Origin: Spongospora subterranea f. sp. subterranea
Lineage: Eukaryota; Endomyxa: Phytomyxea; Phytomyxea; Plasmodiophorida
NCBI GenBank assembly: GCA_049724395.1
Contig: JAUGWO010000007.1
Coordinates: 124,001-188,000, forward strand
Reading direction: 5' to 3'
DNA length: 64,000 nt
The translations under genes were made by a program, and so were the position numbers. Of the stretch, positions 48,001 through 60,100 are shown in pieces; position 1 is the first letter of the stretch; each line of letters opens with the position of its first letter. The notes beneath the pieces are model-generated. The model was not told the origin of the DNA and ran no database searches. It was given only the letters and a program-made list of their open reading frames with translations.

Positions 48001-50850
48001 AGCATTTTCTCAGGAATAATCTCGTCGCGCCTAGAAACGACCTATATTATTTGATGTGACGCCAAAGAAAAGTATGCTTACGTCACGTTCAGAAGAGATT
48101 TCGACAATGAAGACAAATCATATGAAGTCTCACGAATAACTTCTTTGGCAGAAGCAGATGTATCGCAGAAGAGACGCCCTCCCAGGCTACGCAATGCCCA
48201 GCCAGACATCTGTCCAGTTCGAGGAACACGAGGCGGGCGATTATTACGTAGGCGCCCAAGCTGACAAAGACACAATTTAGAAGAAAGTAGGTAAATGTGG
48301 ATCACAGAAACGACTTTAGACCAGTGAGTGATTTTCCAAGCAAGCATCCTTGACATGAGAAGGTCCAAGGTGATCCTAACGTTTTAAAGTGAACAAATGG
48401 AAATGATCCATGCCGGTTATCATACCCAAACAGATCGTGTCCGACAATAAGATCGGGATCAATTTGGTGCACTTGGGCAGCAAGAAAAGAGAGAAGAGCT
48501 CGTTCATTTGAGAAGACGTCGATCCCAAGTTTCTACGACATTCAAACATGATAAACACACGAGTAAATGACGGCTAATAGGCGAAAATCCTCACAGAGCG
48601 TTCCATATTTGAAGCGAAATCGTGAGGCCATGGCGATTTACCCAACGGCCGAATAGCAGAAAAATGAGTCAAGTTAGTTTGATCTGAGGTAGTTCCTTCG
48701 ATGGAGACATTGCTATGAAGCAACCCCGAAACTCCAGCAATTTCGTTCATGTTTGAATCAGAGTTGAAAGAACAAACGATTGATAACGAAAGGACCCGAA
48801 TAGTCGGGGATGCTCCACCTAGAATGTGTATCAGCAAAACAGCAACTTGAACCCATATCAGGGGAACGAGGTGAAAGCAGACCATCGGACTTGGTGATCT
48901 GTTTAGGTGATTCTACAGCAAATTCCGCTTTACACCAAGACCCGGAGTTGCTTGGTTTCGCTCCAGCAATCGAAAGCCATTGCGGACCCATCAAACGCCT
49001 TTTCAAGAGAAAGTTTTCCAGTGCAGACGTTTGCGTTCCAAATATGTGCGAGAAAGTGCGACCATGCGAGTTCCTAAAACGTTTAATAGAGCACCGATGT
49101 ATAGACGAACAATCAACCTTGGCAGGGTTGGAGCTGTTGCCGAATAAACCACCTTCAATACTTCCGCTTCAGCAGGTATATCACATTCTAGCAATAATCA
49201 GATTTCAAGTAACGACAGGGGCAATGTCAAACACACCTGGATTATCAAAAGCGTACTTCCTCATGACAGGTTTGGATAGAAATTCTGTGATGCCATGTTT
49301 ACTGGCGAATTCGGTGAATTCTTCATAAACAGCGTTCATATCAACTTCTGGAAGAAGAGAACCGTCTCGAGAAGGGACGTCTATGGAGATTGAGGATTAA
49401 AATCGGTTCACGAGACTACGACGCTAATACCATGAAGTTTTCGTGGGTACGGGGCATCACGAATAAGTTGCGGTCAACTTTATTGACTACAACGCAGCAA
49501 CTGACGTCTTCATTATGTTCGTGTTTTGCTTTTCCAAAAAGAAATATTTTTCCTAAACAAAAACATCAGCGGATTGAAACAGAAGCTGACAAGGACCAGA
49601 CCCGGTGCATTATACGGGTCTTCATAGGCATCAAGCCAAAACAGGTTCAACATGCCGCCTTCACCAATTAGGTCTGAGGCCTGAAAAATGAGTAAGTACA
49701 ATGCACACACAGCACAGCAGATTGACAACTTGGAAAGGTTTGATTTGTTCTGGCCCCCGACTCGTTTCAGTGAACCAAGATTTCTCATCCAGTATCTCTG
49801 CTAAAAATAAATCACATGGACTATGGCCTTGCTTTCATATTGATGATCACAATACCAGGGTTGGAAGGCAAACCAGGATCATTGGTATCATCAACTGGCT
49901 GTTCCGACTTAATTACGATTAGGCTATCAGAACAGGGTTTTTCATCCACGCAGGGGATAGCGGCAATTTCATCTGGCTGTGCAAAACATTTAGGGGCGAT
50001 GTTTTGGATCATCGGCGCTTGGTCTGATTTAAGTCAGTAAAGGAAGATCGTGAAATGACACCTTACACGTATCGTCGGCAATGGCACCACGCTTTATTTC
50101 CAGCAGGTCTTTGTGCTGACCAAAAAGCGCAATATCACGATGATCCAATTCGTCAATTTCGTCCACGAGTTCTACTGGAATCTCTGAATTACGCAAACCG
50201 TCAATAAGTTCTTGGGCGTACGAATCGCTAAGATTAGTCAGATTCAACCGAAATCAAGGTATGTGCTGGCACGAGCTGTACCGTTGCACCGCGCTCATTT
50301 TTGTCCTTTCAGGTTGGCTTCTTTTGATAAATGCAGCGGGCAAAGGCGCAGACCCAGCAGAAGCCTGATGAAGGAGAGCATTAATATCAGCCATTAACGC
50401 CGATGTGAATAGCGGTACTTTTCGTTTGTTTGATTTCTTCTGTGGGTTTTGGGCATGACCTGAATCTGGTTCATTGAGTTCCTCGTTTTCCCAATCTTCT
50501 TCTCCGTTATCAACGTAACTAGTACATAGATTGAAAAATTATTTGAATAAAATAATGAGCGAATTACCCAAAACCGTCGTCGACAATAAAGGATCCGTTC
50601 TTGTTGCGCCTTCGAGACGAAACTATGCGATCGTATTCATCTTCAGAAACCGACTCATAAACCAGCTCCTCGTCCAACTGACAAATTAACAATATCACAC
50701 CCTATCTAGCGCATCTCCAAGTTTATCGTTTACTTTGATGCCATCTAACCGCCTTTTGCCCGATTTTTTCGCTTCCGACAATGCAGTAAGAGCCGCTGCA
50801 CGTTTCTGGGCGTCGGTCGCTCCTGATGAACTTTTACGCCGGGACGACAT
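45089..50850 (-). CDS. POLA1: DNA polymerase alpha catalytic subunit
   Basis: A minus-strand gene of more than 20 exons from ATG 50850 ([19 protein letters not shown]) to about 45089. Family B polymerase motifs are visible: motif [15 protein letters not shown] (near 47470; the QEYN form is typical of alpha) and motif C GDTDSV (near 46940). The N-terminal Lys/Arg-rich start matches the alpha family. The C-terminal part has the zinc-binding region and the end [17 protein letters not shown]. With primase it starts every Okazaki fragment and leading strand. Introns are the usual 45-60 nt. I traced the ends and motif regions, not every exon. A DNA transposon lies 243 bp upstream of the ATG. Confidence 0.92.
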
Positions 50851-51092
50851 GTCAACGCCAGCCCACCAGTACAACCGGGCTGGTATCTAACACGAGGCGC
50901 GCCCTGTTTGATAGTGATCGATATGATGTGTGGACTGCAGATGACCAGTATGGAGAGAGGGCTCCCTCCAGGAAACGGATACCGTAAACCACGCAATGGT
51001 TTAATAAGGATAGCTATATTTATATTAGTGTGTACACACTCATTACACACTCAAAGGCCACGCACAATTACACACTCAAATCTGAAATCGTA
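50851..51092. other. POLA1 upstream region with TACACACTCA motifs
   Basis: 242 bp between POLA1 and the transposon. TACACACTCA occurs three times (at about 51033, 51045 and 51069), and the same motif opens each unit of the minisatellite beyond the transposon's other end. Confidence 0.6.
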
Positions 51093-51239
51093 GTTTGCGG
51101 TTAAATAGCCCGCAAATGTCAACCAAAAAAGTACGCAGCGACTGGCACGAGGCTATTTAGCTGGCGAATTAAGAAACTGCGCGTTTTACCGCAAATCAGT
51201 CATGATCCAGAGGTCGGTAGCGTGTCAGATGATCTCATT

Positions 51240-51305
51240 GGAAAATGAACGTTTGGGCAGAATGTCCAGCAGACAAAGGAAGCGGGTGTACCAGTACTTG
51301 CACCA
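51240..51305. repeat. Left arm of 66-bp perfect inverted repeat
   Basis: The 66 bp beginning GGAAAATGAACGTTTGGG are the exact reverse complement of 51440-51505, with a 134-bp spacer. It lies inside the transposon, before the DNA-binding domain. Confidence 0.93.
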
Positions 51306-51439
51306 TTTGAACGCCAACGTTGACACACACCCGTTCGTAGTATCCGGCTCCCACACCAAGACCTTCTATGCCCAGTACACGAGCAACAACATTGCCATGC
51401 ACATGCTACGACAGCAGGAGATGATCCAGCGCTGGAAAC

Positions 51440-51505
51440 TGGTGCAAGTACTGGTACACCCGCTTCCTTTGTCTGCTGGACATTCTGCCCAAACGTTCAT
51501 TTTCC
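51440..51505. repeat. Right arm of 66-bp perfect inverted repeat
   Basis: Reverse complement of 51240-51305. Transcribed, the pair would form a long perfect hairpin. Confidence 0.93.
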
Positions 51506-51534
51506 TTGTCAAATCCTTTCCAGCGGTACCCTGA

Positions 51535-52755
51535 TTGTCGATGTGGGACGAAAACAGTCCATCTACACTCTCAAAGAAAAGCAAGCTATTGCTGAAGAGG
51601 CATATAGCGTCGAGAAAAACGTCAGACCCACAGCTGACAAAGTATGGAATAGATGCTTCAAACATCCGATGCTGGAAAAGGTTGGCGCTATCCTCGGTCA
51701 ATTCTAATGCGAAAATGCATCGAACTAACTCCAAACCTCGCGATCAAATCATGTTTTCACATTTACAATCATTTTTTGAAAGCCGTCGTGACAGGGAGCA
51801 GTGTGTCACGGTCAACATGCTTGTTCGGGAAGCGCGAAGAAAGTTTCCGGACCTGGTTCCAACAACCGTTAAAGCAGTGTATCATCGAATATATCGGTGG
51901 CTTCGTTGTGAAAGAATCTCGACAAGACGTGTAACGCATGTCGCAAAACACTCGATGGTTAGAGAGTGTTATCATCGAGTGGGTGAGCGCGACGAATCAA
52001 ATGATTGTTTCTGGCCAGTATTTTAGCGATACTGTCAGTAATATGGACGAGACAAAATTTTATTTTGATGATTCAAAAAGCACGACGTTGGAGCACGTTG
52101 GAGCTCGAACCGTTAGCGTTCGCGGAATCAAACCCTGCAAGCGAGCATCTGTGTTGCTAGCGGTGACATTGTCTGGGGAAAAACTTCCCCCTTTCACTAT
52201 TTGAAGGCAAGCGGGGTTCAAGAGTCTTCCCAGGCAAACGGGTGTCCCGAGTCTGTGATGATGTCGGTACAAGAGAACGCTTGGAATAACGGTGAGCTTA
52301 TGCTAGAATGGGTGGAACGCGTGTTAAATCCCTGGATAAAACATTGCGGTCGTCGACGTTCCCTACTAATTATGGATGATTTCAAAGGGCATTGGGTTGA
52401 CCCTGTTTCTACACGACTCCAGGGGTGCAACGTTGACGTAACCTGTATTCCACCAGGGTACACAGCAAAGCTTCAACTGCTGGACGTCGGTATTAACAAG
52501 CCATTCCACGACTACACCTTGAACGAGTTAGACGACTGGATGATGGAGATGTTTGACGAGACAACTGGCCGTCTTCCAAGTCCAAAGAGGATAGATATCG
52601 CCTGGCGTATCGACCAGGCCTGGGCTTCAGTTACGCAAACCACGATAACAAACACGTGGAGACATGTTGGAATTGTATCTGTCAACGACCCAATTGTCGC
52701 TACGCTGGCAAACCTGCCTGGAGAAGCAATTGCGATAATGGCTACTGTTATATAA
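51535..52755 (+). pseudogene. Tigger/pogo transposase (CENP-B HTH plus DDE_1), frameshifted
   Basis: The first block (51535-51950) holds the helix-turn-helix (LTKYGIDASNIRCWKR) and CENP-B-type DNA-binding domain (MLVREARRKFPDLVPTTV, YRWLRCERISTRRVTHVA). A shift in the AAAA run near 51947 moves to the frame with NTRWLESVIIEWV and the first catalytic Asp in MDETKFYF. Two more breaks near 52201-52245 lead to the last frame. That frame has the second Asp in LLIMDDFKGHW and the third in LQLLDVGINKPFHDY. The three catalytic Asp are kept. It is an old but not ancient copy, and cannot make active enzyme as it stands. Confidence 0.88.
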
Positions 52756-53311
52756 ACACACGCTACCTATTCCCAAGATGGGATAGCATTCAGAAGCATG
52801 CACTCTGCCACACCACAAAACTCGACGTCTTTTCTGCGTTTGTACGAACTGTCAATATTTTCGAAGAGCTCAAGCACTTGTGCGAAAATTTCCAGAAATT
52901 GATCTTTGCTCGCAAGGTATTTGGCAGGAAGGAACCCAATCCTACAGGATTCTCGACCATCTTTGATATGAACACACGCGATTGCCTCTTCTAAGCCCGA
53001 ATTTCCTAAAGGCAACTCATCATCAGGTTCGCCTTTGATATTTACACAGAACACTTGAGACCCATCGATTATGGTGTATTTGAATCGGACTAGATCACCG
53101 ACAACGATTCGCTCTCCACAACAATCGTGCAACGCACACGAACGCCCATTACTGCTTTGACGAAGACCGATAATTTCCACACGGCTATGCATCGTCTCTC
53201 TTTGCATAATTAATTCATGGGAATACCGAAATGTCACGGACGAGGCTATTTAACTGAAGGGGCTATTTAACCGAAACTACGGTACGAATCCGGAGAGCCA
53301 CCGTAGAAAGC

Positions 53312-53538
53312 ACACACTCAAAACGGAGCTCTTTGTTGTCACGTTTTTGTCAAAAGTACACACTCAAAACGGAGCTCTTTGTTGTCACGTTTTTGTCAAA
53401 AGTACACACTCAAAACGGAGCTCTTTGTTGTCACGTTTTTGTCAAAAGTACACACTCAAAACGGAGCTCTTTGTTGTCACGTTTTTGTCAAAAGTACACA
53501 CTCAAAACGGAGCTCTTTGTTGTCACGTTTTTGTCAAA
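53312..53538. repeat. 46-bp minisatellite, five units
   Basis: Units begin ACACACTCAAAACGGAGCTC and repeat every 46 bp at 53312, 53358, 53404, 53450 and 53496 with almost no differences; the last is slightly short. As 46 is not a multiple of three, the long frames across it (53333-53622) are repeat artefacts. It begins 35 bp after the transposon end. Confidence 0.95.
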
Positions 53539-53909
53539 GGCGGCGTGCTCTTCTACGATGGAATTTCCGCAGAGATCGTCGTCATCGCGCTTAATCTTAA
53601 CTACAAAGAAAGCTTAATCTGATCCTCCTTTCCTTCATCATTGTCCTGTGCATGCATTTCTTTTGAATAATCCTGGGTCTTCAGCTCATGCTTAAAATAT
53701 TGTCACGGCCGGTAACTCAATCGATAAGACTAACAACCGAAAGCACATAATACAAGCAAAACCGACGCATGCTATTGATAAATACTGTCACGAAGTTGGA
53801 TGGTTGTAAATTGCGGCCCAAAACGTTTTCTTGTGTTCCCAGAACCATTTTTAGCAGATTCTCAGTGAACAAACCAAAATGAAACATCCAGATAACTGTT
53901 TATTTTCGT
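53539..53909. other. Intergenic
   Basis: No gene seen between the minisatellite and the RPA43 stop. Confidence 0.5.
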
Positions 53910-54637
53910 CTATATCCTAGCTTTCTTCTTCTTTCGGTCGGATTTTGTGGTATCGCCGACAACTATTGGCTCTTTCTTGGGAATTGATGATGGCGCTTTG
54001 CCAATAATTCCATTAATAGTTAAGTGACCCCCAGTATTGATCAACCTGAATGGATTCAGCATTGACAATATGTAAGAAAGATTGCTGCCTTACGATTCAA
54101 TCTGCACCTCGACTTTGTCGTTGACTGAAATTGTTCGACCTTGTTCGGTCTGCCAGATATTTCCGACATATGAATATCCAGGAATATTGTGTGCCAAAAC
54201 AGAAACATGGAATACATCCATGAAGATAAGACCGATAAATTCGGAAGTAATGGTAGCAACATCACAAGCTATAAAAAAAACATGGTTTAGACTTTGGCAA
54301 TTAGGAAAATCAGCAACAAATGGTTTACTTATCCATTCACGGTTTACAATTCGGCATATAAGTAGTTTAGCTCGTATCCTAACATTGATAATCGGAGAAT
54401 CATCTACAATTTGGCCCAACTGGTCGACCAATTTGAGATCGGAGTATGCTAGAATAATCCCCGAGAGAGATGGAGAATATCTGAAGAAACACATCAGCTA
54501 CGCCACTTAGAACTTGTCAGCACAAACGTTAATAAAAGATCGTTCAAAGATATTTGCATAGCCAGTTTAGGCTGCACTAAAAGATGTGGCGCCACAGCGA
54601 CTGAAGTTTGTATTTTGGCTTCCTGCAATTGCAACAT
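53910..54637 (-). CDS. POLR1F: RNA polymerase I subunit RPA43
   Basis: Three or more exons from a likely ATG 54637 (MLQLQEAKIQTSVAVAPHLL) to TAG 53910. A 44-nt-class intron joins NDLLLT to YSPSLSGIILAYSDLKL, the RPA43/RPB7-type tip domain (family: YSxxLxGVVLAYxxxK). DDSPIINVRIRAKLLI and then SEFIGLIFMDVFHVSV match the OB/S1 part, which in family members reads HIGxLVHxxFNxSI. The Lys-rich C-terminus (SDRKKKKARI) fits the nucleolar subunit. RPA43 forms the Pol I stalk with RPA14 and binds Rrn3. The protein is about 210-230 residues, short for the family. Confidence 0.82.
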
Positions 54638-55657
54638 TTTCGATTTTTGTTGATTGCCAGGGACAGCAAGTGTTTCTGTCAAGAGGGCAAATACCGTCAC
54701 GGTCTCGCGGAGTTACTGGCGCCATCTCGATTAATCGTTCACAGATCTTCTACAAAAGCTCATCACAAAACACTTGCAGCGGCATTCAACTTTTTCAGGG
54801 TTTAGAAATCGAAGATGCTGGTTGTAGATGACCACGAAAAAAGGCGTAGAACGAATATGACCCTGCTGTTTGCCGATTAACCAACTAATTTATAGCAGAA
54901 GCGGCATATCGGTTGTACTGGCAAAACAGTGGACTTATTCCCATAGCAATCATGTTTGACATCTAAGCGGTGCTTCGGTTCGACATGCGATACCGAGCTC
55001 AAAGGTCACTATAGGTTTTTCCGAATGTTCGAAGTTTCGTCGCTTATCATAAACCGACATGTACTTACGCTTTAAGGGCGGATAGATTCTCTAATACGCA
55101 CGATTAATCCAGTGAAAGTAAAAATTGCAAAAATGATATGATCATTATTAATCCTATGTTTACATTTCTGTCGTGAACCTCGACGCTGCAAATTCCCATT
55201 GGACATCGAATTTTTTTCGGTACGCGCCATGTGCTGTTTGCAACTCTCGAAAATTAAGAGTCGCTTACATGGTGTTCGATGTCAGGGTGCGCCTGACAAC
55301 TATCAGCTCTTGTCTGTGATGGCTTTTTAACCTCATTGGAATACCAGTGCCGGAGGCAGTATATGTCGGCACCCAATCACTTTACAGTTTGATTGGATAT
55401 CCAACCGAGAGTTAATGGCGTGAAAGAGTGGCCACGACGCTCTCTGGTGGACGTCAACCATCCGCCTTTCCAATTCCGAACACAGAGGAAAATGGGGCTG
55501 CTTTCCTATTCCGGACACAGAGATGATGGGGCTCCACTACAGACCATGGACATGTCAATCCCGTGACTGCGGGTTTGCTGGTGCTGTTACACCATTACCA
55601 GAGACCCCCCTGAACAACCTCGTCTGTAGTTCACTCATTCATTAATCTAGCGCGATC
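54638..55657. other. Intergenic with short imperfect duplication
   Basis: About 1 kb without a supported gene. At about 55466-55536 a 35-36-bp unit (CTTTCCAATTCCGAACACAG / CTTTCCTATTCCGGACACAG, each ending GATGGGGCT or similar) occurs twice in tandem. The right end holds the CDC73 promoter. Confidence 0.45.
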
Positions 55658-56874
55658 ATGACGGATCCTCTCACCGCTTTGCGGGACGCGTTTCTGGCGG
55701 GCGCCGCTATTGAGCGAGACGGGGATCACTATAAGATAGGAGAGAAACAATTCCCAGCTGATGTGCAAACAGCTGTCAGTATGGATATGTCCAATACGGT
55801 TTACTTTTGATTTTTACCAACTGAGGTTGCATCCAGTACCATTCCAATCGGGGAAAAGGCGATTTGTATACGCTCGATGCGTTGGTTTTGCTATTGCAGT
55901 CCCAAGTTGAACAGAAAGTGAAGTTTTCAGATTATTTCAAGCTTTGCCGAGATCAAAGCGTGCGGAAAGCTGTGGCGATCAATGATTTGAAAGATGTTCT
56001 CGCCTTCCTAACTGGGGCGATATCAGAGTCATCTAACATTGATACTGCAGTCATTTTACAACAAAGAGGGCATGCGACGGATGCCATTGAGGATCACCAG
56101 GTTTTGGAATCTTCTCAAGATGGAGCTGATGCTGGTTTAGATTTTCGTGCTGAAGAAATTCCTTTGTCAACTAGAGACTGCATTTTGCAAAATCCGAAAA
56201 AAGAGTTTACTTTGGCTCTTTCTTTGTTCGAAGATGTTAGAAAAGATGACGCACATCGTGACTCCCATCCTACCAAACGAAGTCGCCGTTCTGTATCTGG
56301 TAAGATGCGGTGTTTGTCGTTGCGACTCTTTTTGATTATTCTATGACCAGACGATAAGAATATACCTGAGAAGAAAGGACTCCCCATTATTATTGTTCCT
56401 GCAAACCTAGGTTCTGTTGTCTCCACGTACAATGCTAAGGAATTTTTTGAGGAAGGAATTTGGCTGTCGTCTAACGAAAAACGTGCCGCCCTGAAAACAA
56501 TGCCAGACACGGTGACAATTTCTCGGAAATCTGGAATATCTGGAAGTCAAGTACGTTACGAAATCTGCCATGATGCAGCATCGCTGACACATGAAATGTG
56601 GAGACGCGTAGTGTGTGTGATTGTTCAAGGACAAGCTTGGCAGTTCAAGGACTGGAAGATTGGGAAAACACCACAAGAAATTTTTCAAAAAGTTTATTGC
56701 TGTTATTTGCACTTTGACGATGAAAAGCCTCATCCTAACATATCGCAGTGGGGTATCAAACCTTTTTCTGTAAGCAAAACAAGGAGGCACTTAACTATGA
56801 GTGTTTACCATACATTATGGCAGAATATCGAAAACCATATTGCTTCACATAAATCTGGGATTGTAATTTCTTAA
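55658..56874 (+). CDS. CDC73: CDC73/parafibromin, Paf1 complex subunit
   Basis: Three exons: 55658-55778, 55826 to about 56300, and about 56351-56874; introns about 47-50 nt. The N-terminus MTDPLTALRDAFLAGAAIER and GDLYTLDALVLLLQ match the CDC73 N-terminal domain. The last exon is the Ras-like C-terminal domain: PIIIVPANLGSVVSTYNAKE, then VCVIVQGQAWQFKDW, KPFSVSKTRRHL and a final HKSGIVIS. The product is about 365 residues against 531 in human, the middle linker being shorter. The Paf1 complex travels with RNA polymerase II and promotes histone modification and elongation. Confidence 0.93.
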
Positions 56875-57148
56875 CTCTATTTCATCAGTGTACTTTGAGT
56901 TACCTTTCCATTTTTCGATTCAGCCCAATCTGGTTTTCATGCAGCTCTCGCTTTGGATTACCAATAGCTTATTTCAGATGGCAATGATCATTCTTTTACA
57001 TGAGAGAATCCTTTCATAATCATAGAGTAAATTGCAATTATTGAGAGCTAAGGAGAAGAACAGGAGAGGTTCTGTATCACAGGTATGGAAGGTGTACTTG
57101 ATCCATGATGAACAAGCAGGTTATATGTCGGGTACCTGACAGCGTCAA
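56875..57148. other. Intergenic
   Basis: 274 bp, nothing recognised. Confidence 0.5.
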
Positions 57149-60100
57149 ATGACTGAGTCTAGCACATCTGTCATCGTGAACATCGTTGACTGGAATACCT
57201 CAGATGTGATCGCTTGGCTATCGCAGGTCGGCGCTGATCGATATGTCAACATGTTCAAGCAGAACAGAGTGGATGGAGGAATATTGCTGGGTCTAACGGA
57301 AAGGAATTTATACCAGATGGGCGTCGATGATCCAATACAAAGACGCATACTTCATCAACACATTCAATCGTTATGCAATCCGCCTATCGACGGATCCGCC
57401 TCTAGTGCTGTTCCTAACGTATCCGGAGTGAGATCGCTGAAAAGACAAGGATCATCAACTCGACGACTCAAGATGAGATCGACATCGTCCAGCCGTAAAC
57501 TCATAGGTAATCAATAGAAGAATTTCACAAAGAATGCATTGATGGGAGTCGGAAGTGCACAGGGCAAACGAGAGCTGGGGATAATGAGGTCAGGTCGGTG
57601 AGCGATGCATTGGTCGCCGATGAAAGGAAGACGACACAGAAGATGATCGCCGATCTGTCGACCGCTATAGACATACTGAAGTCGCTGCGAACTAAGGACC
57701 GGGACAGCGATGCCGATAACAGCGATAGCGACAGCGATGATGACGATAATCATTTGTCAGGGGGTCAGATACGAGGCCATCGTCGTCCCTATAACCATAT
57801 GCCGGCTGGGCTAGATTGCCAGGATCCCAATAGCGCCAGCGATATCGATGTGGAAGAGCCGTCATCCTCATCCAACATCACCATGTTCTCTAGTCAATTA
57901 TCGGAACAGGTCGGGTGACTCTCTCCCTCTCTCGTTGATCGCTGAGAAGCTGCGGATTGGCAGCAGGGCTCGAAGAACGCGATGAAGAAGAAGAAACGGG
58001 ACCATTGGTATGAGGTTATGGGGTCGAAAGAGAAGTTGACCCCAGCTGAGGTGGTGGAACAGGTATTATCGCCACATCAATGTTATCACCGCCTTCAACG
58101 GATATCAATCATTGACTACAGTATAAAACGGATCTGATGTTCAAGAAGATGAGGAGGAACTCCCGGATCATGGAGCTATTGCCGGAACGGGAAGAGATGC
58201 ACAACGAGCTGAGCGGGAACGACGATGACGACGGCGGCGCCAGCGACGAGCCAGTGGTCAAGAGCCCATGGGTGATATTGCCCGACAACAGCTACCGGCT
58301 GCAATGGGATCTGCTCATAATGCTCCTGGTCATATATTATGGGATCATGACCCCAGTCAACATGGTACGATGGCGCCACACCCTCCCCGCCGTCATCGTC
58401 GTCGTGCTAAACATTTCGGTTCATGGCGCCAACAGGCGTTCGGGGACCAGATCGACAGCTTCGAATTAGATTTGTTTTTCAACACGCTCTTCATCGTTGA
58501 CATCGGCCTGAATTTCCTGACTGCGTTCACGATCGAGGATGGACCTAGGAAAGGGCAGTTTGAGGTGAATCTCGCTAAGATTCGGATTGTAATGGCCAGC
58601 GCTGTTCATTATCGATTTCCAACGATTCACATGAGGTCTTAGGCGTATCTCAAAAGATGGTTTTGGATTGACTTCGTGGCGTCGGTTCCGATGGATGTCA
58701 TCACTTCTGTTTTCAATATTGGGATAAACGCCTCGTTCAACAAGCTCATTCGGCTGATCCGAGGGTTCAAGCTGGTTCGAGTTTTGAAGATGTCGCGGGT
58801 GTTCAAACGACTTTCCCGCGTCGGGTTGCTGAGTTGGGTTTCTCGATCAAACGGGGGTTGACGTCCGACGCTAGGGCAATCGCGGAAATCCAGGGCTGAA
58901 GCGGTTCGCGACGTACCTGGTGGTCATGGCGGTGATGTGGCATTGGATGGGGTGTGCGTATTGGGTTGTGTCCGATCTCGTTGGGTTTGACACCTCGAGA
59001 TGGACCCCGAACCCGTCCATGGCTGATGCTGATTTCGCCTTAAGATATAGTCAGGTGATGAGTTTGGTCCCGTTTTTTTTTTTCGGAAACCCTCAATACT
59101 CATTAGAACCTGTTTTTTGCATAAGGCCATTTACTGGGCTGTTGTGGCCACGACATCCGTTGGGAAAAACATCGAACCAGATGACGATATATCGACATAT
59201 TTCTCTTTATTGTCGATCATCATCGGGGTGTTGATGTACGCCTTCATCATCGGTTCATCGTCTGTCGCTCTGGACAATATGGATTTGGGCAACGCCGATA
59301 AGCGAGCACGTCTCGAAGTACTGCACATCAAACAGGTCCCCTTATTCAGTCGAGAACCTAACCGATATCGTGTGCTGTATTGTAGAAGGTGCACCAGTTC
59401 CTGAGCATTCAGAACGACATGGATGTGCGACTGAAGAAGCGTATTCTTGGGTATTATGATTATGCACTATCCCACAAAACACCCTCGGAGAGCTTAGTCG
59501 TAATCTCACTCGTTGAACACATCCGAGAATTCTCTGGGTGATTTAGATCTCGCGTTCAGGGCTTGCACACGACGTTGGAAGTCGAGCTGGATTGGGATAT
59601 CAACCAGCGGTTGATCACTAAAGCGCCCATGTTCACTGGACTTAGCCAGAACTGCCTTTTGGCGATCATCCGCGTCCTAAAGCTAAGGGTATGGGTGGGC
59701 ATTGGAGGAAACAATATTGGTCGATTGATCACCCTTTGTAACAATCTGAGCAGATATATCTGCCTAGAGAATATGTCTGCCTTCGAGGCGAAAAGGGCAA
59801 CGAGATGTTCTTCATATTACGTGGGCGCGTCGAAATTCTGGACGAGTCCAGGAAAGGGAGAATGTTGAGAGGTTTGGACGCGACTTGGCCCATCGACAGT
59901 TCCACAGACTTGGGTGTTGTCAGAGGGAGGGTATTTCGAAGAGCAATGCTTATTGGAGAATACCAGATGCGCCAACTCCGTTCGGACGCTGTCGTACTGT
60001 GAGATACTGGCCCTGCACAAGCTACAGCTCAAACGAATTCTGAGGAATTTCCCGGAATTCGCGGTGTCGATTCAAAAGTATAGGTTGATTACCGTAAGGA

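Larger units (their letters stand above)
51093..53277 (+). mobile_element. pogo/Tigger-type DNA transposon, decayed
   Basis: A 2,185-bp element bounded by TA on both sides (51091-51092 and 53278-53279), as expected for Tc1/mariner-superfamily target duplication. The terminal inverted repeats are GTTTGCGGTTAAATAGCCC (51093-51111) and the complement of GGGCTATTTAACCGAAAC (53260-53277), differing by one inserted G. Extra GGCTATTTA copies lie inside both ends and may be transposase sites. It contains a CENP-B-type transposase with a DDD core, broken by at least three frame shifts, and a 66-bp perfect inverted repeat in its 5' part. Not autonomous now. Confidence 0.9.

Noticed and set aside
52218-53237. 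Minus-strand frames at the 3' part of the transposon
   Set aside because: Those up to 52755 mirror the transposase. The frame at 52767-53237 looks partly coding (polar, Cys-containing) but has no motif and no host context, so it is not called.
53333-53622. Three overlapping plus-strand frames with repeated peptide units
   Set aside because: Artefact of the 46-bp minisatellite; the same peptide appears in rotated frames, with no start context or homology.
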